Origin: Actinomycetes bacterium
GTDB taxonomy: Bacteria; Actinomycetota; Acidimicrobiia; Acidimicrobiales; RAAP-2
Direction of reading: 5' to 3'
NCBI GenBank assembly: GCA_021799915.1
Contig: JAJYZN010000178.1
Coordinates: 1-5,568 of the forward strand
DNA: 5,568 bases
Shown here: in pieces, positions 1 through 5,161 of the stretch
How the letters are laid out: the number at the start of each line of letters is the position of its first letter
How positions within the stretch are numbered: position 1 is the first letter of the stretch
Made by a program: the position numbers and the translations under genes
Notes under the pieces: generated by a model
Database searches by the model: none
Told to the model about the DNA's origin: nothing
What the model saw: the letters and a program-made list of their open reading frames with translations, nothing else

Positions 1-109
1 CCACTTCGCTCCCGTCGGTCGCCGCGTGGGGCGGTTGACCGAAGAAGTGCCGGAACAACTCATAGGTGCCGTCGACGAGGTGGATGTCCATGTCCGAAGC
101 GTCGCACAT
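1..109 (-). CDS. N-terminal fragment of a 5'-3' exonuclease-like (FEN/PIN-fold) protein, 3' end outside window
   Basis: Reading the minus strand from the ATG at 109 gives an open frame of 36 codons that runs off the left edge. It begins MCDASDMDIHLVDGTYELFR and continues HFFGQPPHAATDGSEV. The segment DIHLVDGTYELFR followed by a small-residue linker and DG.EV matches, from memory, the start of bacterial 5'-3' exonuclease N-terminal-domain (FEN/PIN-fold) proteins, where the early Asp is a metal-binding acid. Start choice is uncertain. ATG at 109 has a strong GGAGGTGA at 123-130, but with a long spacer. The second ATG at 91 sits right before the conserved block but has no Shine-Dalgarno. The frame is open upstream only as far as a TAA at 188-190. 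The gene follows the catabolic operon on the same strand after a 91-nt spacer, and nothing links it functionally to that operon. If the family call is right it would act on nucleic acid in the cytoplasm; only about 30 informative residues support this. Confidence 0.65.
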   Translation of the reverse strand, partial: MCDASDMDIHLVDGTYELFRHFFGQPPHAATDGSEV

Positions 110-122
110 CGACCCGGGCTGC

Positions 123-130
123 TCACCTCC
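123..130 (-). promoter_or_regulatory. Shine-Dalgarno for the exonuclease-like gene
   Basis: The minus strand reads GGAGGTGA here, a near-perfect anti-16S match. It lies 13 nt before the ATG at 109 (15 nt from the GGAGGT core), which is longer than the usual 5-10 nt. It supports the start at 109 over the ATG at 91, which would be 31 nt away. Confidence 0.5.
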
Positions 131-162
131 GAGGGCCCCGACCCGGCCGGTTCCCCGCCCCT

Positions 163-196
163 GGGTGCGCAGACCGAGTCGAACCGGTTAGCACCC
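163..196 (-). terminator. Possible hairpin after the acyl-CoA dehydrogenase gene
   Basis: On the minus strand, GGGTGC (196-191) can pair with GCACCC (168-163). Inside the loop, ACCG (188-185) can pair with CGGT (176-173) around an 8-nt loop. The structure starts 5 nt past the operon's last stop codon, a plausible place for transcription to end. There is no T-tract after it, so it is not a classical intrinsic terminator. In GC-rich DNA a 6-bp stem of this kind can occur by chance. Confidence 0.25.
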
Positions 197-200
197 GCAG

Positions 201-1403
201 TCAGAGGCGCCCGGCGGCCATGATTCCGAGCACCTCGTTGCACCCGTCTTCGATCATCGAAGCGCGGGCATCCCGCAGCAATTTCTCCACGGGATAGGCC
301 CGGGTCAGACCGTTGCCCCCGAAGATCTGGAGCGCCATGCTCGCCACCTCGAAAGCCGTCTCGGTCGCCGTGACCTTCGAGGCGATGGCCAGTGCGATGT
401 CCGCAGGCATCGTGGCGCTGTTGTGAACGAGGGTATGGCGGCTGAGTGCCCGCGCCGCCTGGGTGAGTCGGTACATGCGGAAGAGGCGGGCGCGCACGCT
501 CTGGTGCCCGATGATCGCGGTGCCACCCTGGACCCGCTCCTTGGCGTACTCGACCGCCATCTCGAGCGCCGCGCGTGCCACACCGACGAAGGTCGCGCCC
601 ATCCCAGCGTTCGCATTGGCCAGGACCGAGTCGGCGCTCCAGGGCCCGAGCTCGGGTGGGAGCACGAGGTACGACGCCGGGATCCGAACCTGGTCGAAGA
701 AGATCTCCCCCTGGTTGAGCGCTCGCTGGCCGATCTTGTCGAGCGGGGCTCCCCGTCGAACCCCGGGCTCTTCGAGCGGAACGAGGAACGCGGCCGGCCC
801 GCTGATCCTGCCGTCGGAGTCCTGCACCGCGCAGAAGAGGGCGGCAGCGGTGGCGATGGTGCCGTTGGACACCCATGCCGATTTCTGGCCTTCGATGACG
901 TAGTCGCCGCCGTCACGTCGCGCGACGCAGTTCGGCCTCCCCGGCATCTCGTGCATGCGGCCGGCGTAAATCAGCTGGTCACTCCCGTGATCGGGCTCGG
1001 TGATCGGCCAACAGCCGATCACCTCGTCGCCACCGAAGCGCTCGATCAGCTCGGGGTTGCCCGACAACCGAGCCAGTGTGCGGGGAAACTGCGAGACCCC
1101 GAGACTGATGGCGAGACCGGCGTCCCCCCAGCCCATCTCCTCTGACACGAGCGACTGCACCCGGGCCCGATCGCTCGGTTCGAGCGCGGATTGCGTGTCG
1201 TCGAGGTCGCGAACCCCGAGCTTGCGGTAGCGGGCGAAGACGTCCCAGAGCGGGGAGTCCGGGGCCACGACGGCTTCGGGGTCCGGCATCTTGTCGAGGG
1301 CCCTCCCGACCGGTCGCAGCACCTCTTCGGCAAATCGGTGCGCGGTGTCGCGCACCGCGGCCTCTTCGTCGCTGAGGGACGTCTCGAACTCGATCGTCGT
1401 CAT
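201..1403 (-). CDS. Acyl-CoA dehydrogenase (FAD-dependent), last gene of the operon
   Basis: The 400-residue product has typical acyl-CoA dehydrogenase length and architecture: helical N-terminal domain (about 8-125), beta-barrel (about 130-240) and C-terminal helical domain (about 255-400). Visible family motifs are TEPDHGSD at 135-142 (FAD and substrate binding), YVIEGQKSAWVSNG at 168-181, the GHQSV segment at 299-303, and QIFGGNGLTRAYPVEKLLRDAR at 359-380 in the flavin-binding region. Family members oxidise an acyl-CoA to the 2,3-enoyl-CoA and pass electrons to electron-transfer flavoprotein. The usual catalytic Glu in the YEGT-type motif aligns with Asp386 in IEDGCNE (384-390), with Glu385 just before it. 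The alternative Glu used by isovaleryl- and long-chain enzymes aligns with Ala264, so the base should be Asp386 or Glu385. The ATG at 1403 is preceded by GAGAGGGGG at 1412-1420 and lies 20 nt after the nitroreductase-like gene. No signal peptide is seen, so it is cytoplasmic. Substrate is unknown; context suggests the CoA ester made by the ligase two genes upstream. Confidence 0.93.
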   Translation of the reverse strand: MTTIEFETSLSDEEAAVRDTAHRFAEEVLRPVGRALDKMPDPEAVVAPDSPLWDVFARYRKLGVRDLDDTQSALEPSDRARVQSLVSEEMGWGDAGLAISLGVSQFPRTLARLSGNPELIERFGGDEVIGCWPITEPDHGSDQLIYAGRMHEMPGRPNCVARRDGGDYVIEGQKSAWVSNGTIATAAALFCAVQDSDGRISGPAAFLVPLEEPGVRRGAPLDKIGQRALNQGEIFFDQVRIPASYLVLPPELGPWSADSVLANANAGMGATFVGVARAALEMAVEYAKERVQGGTAIIGHQSVRARLFRMYRLTQAARALSRHTLVHNSATMPADIALAIASKVTATETAFEVASMALQIFGGNGLTRAYPVEKLLRDARASMIEDGCNEVLGIMAAGRL

Positions 1404-1411
1404 GGGCCTGG

Positions 1412-1420
1412 CCCCCTCTC
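1412..1420 (-). promoter_or_regulatory. Purine-rich ribosome-binding site for the acyl-CoA dehydrogenase
   Basis: The minus strand reads GAGAGGGGG, ending 8 nt before the ATG at 1403. It fills most of the 20-nt gap after the previous stop and supports that start codon. Confidence 0.6.
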
Positions 1421-1423
1421 GGA

Positions 1424-2233
1424 TCAGGATCGGTCGAAGTGGACGAATTCACCCTCCAGCCCGAGGGCACGCACGACGTAGCGCAGTTCGTCGTCCCGAT
1501 CGGGTAGAGGAGCCTCTCGCTGGAGCAGCTTCTCGGTCCGCAGCTGCTCCTCGACCTCGGGGTCGGGCAGGAACGGCCGTCCATGACGCCCCTCGTGGAA
1601 CAGCTGTTCAAAGGGGGCCTTGCGGGTCTGGCCCCCGGCCTCCCACGACTCGGCCGGGTAGCCGACCGACTGCAGGCAGATCGGCACCGCCGTGTCGGGC
1701 AGGTCGAGCAGATTCGCCACCTGTTCGAGACGCGGACTCGACATGCAGCAGGTACCCAGGCCTTCGTCATAGGCGACCAGGGTGGCCTGGGCCACGGCCT
1801 GGCCGACGTCCATGAAGGCGAGCGGGGATACGGCCATGTCCTTCCACATCGACCCAAAGACCGGCTTCAACACGTCGTTGATCTGTGTCTTGGTCTCCTC
1901 GACATCGACGCCGATCCGACGCTGGTCCGCCAGGTCGAGCAGGTGTCCCGTCCAACGCTCGATCTCGTAGGCGTCAGTGTCGGCGTACCAGAGGATGAAG
2001 ACCGGCGCCGTCTGCATCTGCTGGTAACCGAGCGGGGGGGTGATGCGCTTCAGGAGCTCGGCAGACGCCTCGTCGCGCCAGATGACGACGGCACTGGTGT
2101 TGTTCACGTTGCCGACGCACGAGGCCCGCTGGGCGGCGTGCAACATCTTTTGGATCTTGGCCCGTTCGACCGGCTTGTGAGGGAGGTAGAAGCGAATGCT
2201 GCGCCTCCGGCCGACGACCTCTTTCAGCTCCAT
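1424..2233 (-). CDS. Nitroreductase-family (FMN-dependent) oxidoreductase with C-terminal extension
   Basis: The product is 269 residues starting MELKEVVGRRRSIRFY. The frame is open well upstream, but ATG 2233 is chosen for its AGGAGG at 2243-2248 and because the nitroreductase fold begins there; the upstream extension would overlap the ligase gene. Nitroreductase signatures are RRRSIRFY (9-16, FMN phosphate contact), SCVGNVNNTSAVV (38-50, where the family usually has a PS..NxQPW-type segment), DVGQAVAQATLVAYDEGLG (142-160), TCCMSS (161-166) and SVGYPAES (189-196). The family uses FMN and NAD(P)H to reduce nitro groups, quinones, enones or halogenated aromatics, or does specialised flavin chemistry. 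Residues from about 205 form a long charged tail beyond the GYPAE block, with KAPFEQLFHEGRHG as a variant of the usual C-terminal motif. No signal peptide or membrane segment is seen. It lies between the CoA ligase (22-nt gap) and the acyl-CoA dehydrogenase (20-nt gap), so a role on the same CoA-linked substrate or its redox balance is inferred. The exact reaction is unknown. Confidence 0.88.
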   Translation of the reverse strand: MELKEVVGRRRSIRFYLPHKPVERAKIQKMLHAAQRASCVGNVNNTSAVVIWRDEASAELLKRITPPLGYQQMQTAPVFILWYADTDAYEIERWTGHLLDLADQRRIGVDVEETKTQINDVLKPVFGSMWKDMAVSPLAFMDVGQAVAQATLVAYDEGLGTCCMSSPRLEQVANLLDLPDTAVPICLQSVGYPAESWEAGGQTRKAPFEQLFHEGRHGRPFLPDPEVEEQLRTEKLLQREAPLPDRDDELRYVVRALGLEGEFVHFDRS

Positions 2234-2242
2234 CGAATGCTC

Positions 2243-2248
2243 CCTCCT
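2243..2248 (-). promoter_or_regulatory. Strong Shine-Dalgarno that fixes the nitroreductase-like start
   Basis: A perfect AGGAGG on the minus strand lies 9 nt before the ATG at 2233, within the 22-nt gap after the ligase stop codon. It argues against any longer N-terminal reading of this open frame. It is the strongest ribosome-binding site in the operon. Confidence 0.8.
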
Positions 2249-2255
2249 GTCGTCC

Positions 2256-3854
2256 CTATCCGGCTCGCGGATTCCCCCGGTCCGCCCGGGACGGGCTCGC
2301 CTGGCGGTCCCAAGTGGCCGGCCCGACTCCCTGGCGCTTGAGCTCGCCCTTGCGGGTCCGGTGGGTCTCGGTCTTCGGGAGTGATTCCCTGAACTCGATG
2401 AACCGCGGCACCATGAAGGCGGCCATTCGCTCCTCGGCGAAGGCCACGAGCTCCTCCGGGGTGACCTGGCAGCCCTCCTTGACCACGACGACCGCCATGA
2501 CCTCGTCCTCTCCGAGTTCGGAGGGCACGCCGAAGACGGCGGACTCGAGCAGGGCCGGATGGCGGTCGAGCTCCCGTTCGACCTCCCAGGAGGAGATGTT
2601 CTCGCCCCGTCGTCGCAGCGAGTCCGTCTTCCGGTCGACGAAGTACAGGTTGCCCTCGGCGTCGGAGCGCATGAGGTCGCCGGTCCGGAACCATCCTCCG
2701 TCGATCCGGGCCGATCCGGCGGCCTCGTTCTTGTAGTACTCGACCTTGCGCCGGGTTGGGTCGTCCACCTCGAAGAGGAGCTCGCCGGTCTCCCCGACGG
2801 CGACGTCACGACCGTCGTCATCGACGATTCGCCAACCACCCGGCGCCTTGCCGATCGACCCCGGCGGGGACTGTCCGAAGTTGATGGTCATGTAGCCGCC
2901 GCCGTCGACGGCCGCATAGCCCTCGATGATCCGCACGTCGAAGCGACGTTCGAACTCGGCCCACACCGAAGCCGGACACGCGGCGCTGAACACGGTCCGC
3001 ACCGGATTGTCGGCGTCGTCGGGCCGTTCGGGCTGTTTGACGAGGATCGGGACCATCGCCCCCAGGGCATTGAAGGTGGTCACGCCGTAGCGGCGGGTGT
3101 CCTCCCAGAGCCGGCTCGCCGAGAAACGTCGGGCCAGTGCCATCGGGCGCCCTGCCGCCAGGGCCCGCGCCGTGGTGAGCAGCAGGGCGTTGGCATGGAA
3201 CAGGGGCAGACAGGTGTACAGCACGTCGTCGGCTTGGAGCCCGCCCGCCAGCATCCGCATGCCCGATAGGTTCAGCCCGCCGTAGCGGCTGACCACACCC
3301 TTGGGGGCGCCGGTGGTGCCCGAGGTGTACATGATCGTGCTGATCCCTCCGGTGACGGCGGTGCGGCGAGTGATCGGACCCGGTGCCATCCCTTCGAGCT
3401 CACCGAGGGCGATCCACCCGGACGGACGCCGCCAGTCGGCGGAGGCCTGCTGCTCGTCCACCACCACCCGGTGCAGGCCGGGCAACCCGGGCGTCACGGC
3501 CTGGACCGCCTCGGCGTACTCCGCCGCCGTCACGAGGATCCCGGCGTCGGAGTGGCCGATCACGTGCCGAAGGCCCTCACCCTTGAGCGCGACGTTGACC
3601 GGGACCGTGTAGGCGCCCAGGCGTTGGACGGCGAAGAAGGCAATGAGCCACTCCGGCGAGTTCGGCATGAGGACGGCTACCCCCGTGCCCGGACCGGCTC
3701 CGAGCTCGGCCAGGCCGCGGGCGACCCGTTCGACCTGATCGTCGAGGTCGGCGAAGGACAGGGTGCGGTCCCCGAAGAAGAGGAACGGCGCGTGCCCGAA
3801 CCGGTCGGACTGGGCTCGGACGAGTTCCCCGAGGGTCGTGGGCTCGGCGGTCAT
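2256..3854 (-). CDS. AMP-forming acyl-CoA synthetase/ligase (ANL superfamily, CaiC-like)
   Basis: The 532-residue product has the usual acyl-CoA ligase length. It activates a carboxylic acid with ATP to an acyl-adenylate and transfers it to CoA. Motifs in order: P-loop-like A3 TIMYTSGTTGAPKG (173-186), A4 LPLFHANA (216-223), A5 region EGYAAVDGGG (311-320), A7 FRTGD (389-393, ribose-binding Asp393), and A8 hinge from DRKTDSLRRRGENIS into EVE (407-426). The A10 region is LPKTETHRTRKGELK (492-506), followed by a TWDRQ tail like that of crotonobetaine/carnitine-CoA ligase relatives. Two departures stand out: the A5 YGxTE is replaced by GYAAVDGGG, and the A10 catalytic Lys aligns with Arg499, with Lys502 nearby. 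The ATG at 3854 overlaps the thiolase stop as ATGA. There is no clear Shine-Dalgarno, so translation probably depends on coupling to the thiolase. No signal peptide is seen, so it is cytoplasmic. Substrate cannot be read from sequence; context suggests an acid derived from the Mo enzyme's product. Confidence 0.93.
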   Translation of the reverse strand: MTAEPTTLGELVRAQSDRFGHAPFLFFGDRTLSFADLDDQVERVARGLAELGAGPGTGVAVLMPNSPEWLIAFFAVQRLGAYTVPVNVALKGEGLRHVIGHSDAGILVTAAEYAEAVQAVTPGLPGLHRVVVDEQQASADWRRPSGWIALGELEGMAPGPITRRTAVTGGISTIMYTSGTTGAPKGVVSRYGGLNLSGMRMLAGGLQADDVLYTCLPLFHANALLLTTARALAAGRPMALARRFSASRLWEDTRRYGVTTFNALGAMVPILVKQPERPDDADNPVRTVFSAACPASVWAEFERRFDVRIIEGYAAVDGGGYMTINFGQSPPGSIGKAPGGWRIVDDDGRDVAVGETGELLFEVDDPTRRKVEYYKNEAAGSARIDGGWFRTGDLMRSDAEGNLYFVDRKTDSLRRRGENISSWEVERELDRHPALLESAVFGVPSELGEDEVMAVVVVKEGCQVTPEELVAFAEERMAAFMVPRFIEFRESLPKTETHRTRKGELKRQGVGPATWDRQASPSRADRGNPRAG

Positions 3855-5161
3855 CGGTGGTCGCCCGCTACCGGCCGAGCGGACCGTGGGCCCGATCGGC
3901 CGGGCGGGGCCTCGAGGACGTGGATGGAGACGGCGGCCTCACCGGTGCCGATGAACCCGCCGCCGTTCTCGATCAGACCGAGACGGGCTCCGGGGACTTG
4001 GCGATCGCCTGCCTCGCCCCGCAGCTGGGTCACGATCTCGGTGATCTGGGCCAGGCCGGTGGCGGCGATCGGGTGTCCACGGCACTCGAGCCCGCCGCTC
4101 GGGTTGACCGGGCGGGCACCCCCGAGCGAGGTGGCGCCCGACTCGGCGTACGGGCCGCCCTGTCCCTCGGCGCAGAAACCGAGGCGTTCGGTCTGGGCCA
4201 GCTCTCCGAAGGCCGTGGCGTCGTGGACCTCGGCCACGTCCACGTCATCGGGATCCACGCCCGCGGCTTCGTAGGCACGCTGTGCCGGTGGAACCAGGTG
4301 CCCGCCGCCGGCCGAAAGGCGCCCCGAGGCCAGCACCGACGCTCGGACCCGAACGGCTCGGGAGCGATCGAGTGGAGCCAGCCGGTCGCCGGCCACCAGG
4401 ACCGCCGCAGCGGCACCGTCGCCGGTGGGCGCACACATGGACCTCGTGAGAGGCCAGGAGACGAGGCGGTCGTCGAGCACCTCGTCGGCCGTCATGGCCA
4501 TGCGGTACTGGGCGTGGGGGTTGAGGGCACCGTGGCGGTGGTTCTTGGCGGCGATGACGGCCAGCTGGCGCTGCGTGGTCCCGTAGCGCTCGATGTGGCC
4601 CCGGGCAGCCATGGAGTAGAGGTCCATGAACGGGCTGCGTGCCTCGCCTCCACCCTTCTTCACCTCGCCGCGGGCCTCGAGATCGGCCCGGCGTTGCTCG
4701 GCCTCGGCCCTGATCCGTTCGAGAAAGGCCTGTGTGACCTCGACGTCGGTGCCAGCGATGAAGCTCTCGAACCCCCGTCGACGCGCCTCGGGGTCGCCGC
4801 CCGCCGGTACGAATGACTTCTCGGCACCGACGGCGAGCGCCACGTCGTAGGCGCCGGCGGCGATTCCGAGAAAGGCGCCGTGGAAGGCCGACGACCCACC
4901 GGCGCACGCGTTCTCCACGTTCATCACCGGGATCTCCTCGATGCCGAGGGGAGCGAGGGCCACTTGACCGCGGATGCAGTGCTGGCCCGTTGCCATCCCC
5001 CAACCGGCGTTGGCGAACCAGGCCGCCTCGATGGCGGTGGGGTCCAACGCCGCATCAACCAGGACCTCGGTCACCGCTCGGGCGCTGAGCTCCTTGATCC
5101 CGAGCTCTGGATACTTGCCGAACGTCGTCATCCCAACAGCCAGGACGTAGACGTCGCGCAT
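3851..5161 (-). CDS. SCP2-type thiolase / acetyl-CoA acetyltransferase family protein
   Basis: The 436-residue product starts MRDVYVLAVGMTTFGKYPE, a typical SCP2/lipid-transfer-type thiolase opening. The nucleophilic Cys is Cys86 in VENACAGGSSAF (82-93). The catalytic His region is GHPIAATG (362-369), and VHDATAFGEL (312-321) occupies the place of the HDCF motif. A charged, Arg/Glu-rich segment at about 122-178 corresponds to the variable loop region. Family members cleave 3-ketoacyl-CoA with CoA, or run the reverse condensation, in the cytoplasm. Both usual positions for a second catalytic Cys are altered: HDCF is HDAT, and the C-terminal CxG is replaced by ENGGGFIGTG (398-407). Cys360, just before GHP, is the nearest remaining Cys. 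Ltp2-like steroid aldolases are a related alternative, but they lack the nucleophilic Cys retained here and need a DUF35 partner, which the window does not show. The start at 5161 is chosen over longer readings because AAGAGGT lies at 5168-5174 and the stop of the Mo enzyme overlaps as TGATG. Confidence 0.9.
   Translation of the reverse strand: MRDVYVLAVGMTTFGKYPELGIKELSARAVTEVLVDAALDPTAIEAAWFANAGWGMATGQHCIRGQVALAPLGIEEIPVMNVENACAGGSSAFHGAFLGIAAGAYDVALAVGAEKSFVPAGGDPEARRRGFESFIAGTDVEVTQAFLERIRAEAEQRRADLEARGEVKKGGGEARSPFMDLYSMAARGHIERYGTTQRQLAVIAAKNHRHGALNPHAQYRMAMTADEVLDDRLVSWPLTRSMCAPTGDGAAAAVLVAGDRLAPLDRSRAVRVRASVLASGRLSAGGGHLVPPAQRAYEAAGVDPDDVDVAEVHDATAFGELAQTERLGFCAEGQGGPYAESGATSLGGARPVNPSGGLECRGHPIAATGLAQITEIVTQLRGEAGDRQVPGARLGLIENGGGFIGTGEAAVSIHVLEAPPGRSGPRSARPVAGDHR

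Noticed and set aside
165..200. tRNA T-arm-like GGTTCGACTC on the minus strand
   Set aside because: The stems do not fold into a T-arm with a 7-nt loop, and no acceptor, D or anticodon arm can be built in the surrounding 75 nt; chance match in a GC-rich spacer.
423..1145. Plus-strand open frame of 240 codons opposite the acyl-CoA dehydrogenase
   Set aside because: It is antisense to strong acyl-CoA dehydrogenase motifs, with no recognisable domain and no convincing ribosome-binding site.
2034..2040. Run of seven G in the nitroreductase-like gene, considered as a slippage or phase-variation tract
   Set aside because: The frame reads through it into intact conserved motifs, and a 7-base run is unremarkable at this base composition.
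1583..2341. Plus-strand open frame of 252 codons opposite the nitroreductase-like gene
   Set aside because: Its repeated Val/Leu/Gly/Asp content mirrors the opposite coding strand; it is a shadow of a well-supported gene.
2234..2839. Upstream in-frame extension of the nitroreductase-like gene
   Set aside because: It would overlap the ligase gene for about 600 nt, and its translation is Ser/Arg/Pro-rich shadow sequence. The AGGAGG at 2243-2248 places the start at 2233.
3857..4816. Plus-strand open frame of 319 codons opposite the thiolase
   Set aside because: It lies entirely antisense to a gene with clear thiolase motifs. Its composition (Gly/Ala/Arg/Val-rich, no recognisable motif) is what a GC-rich complement produces.
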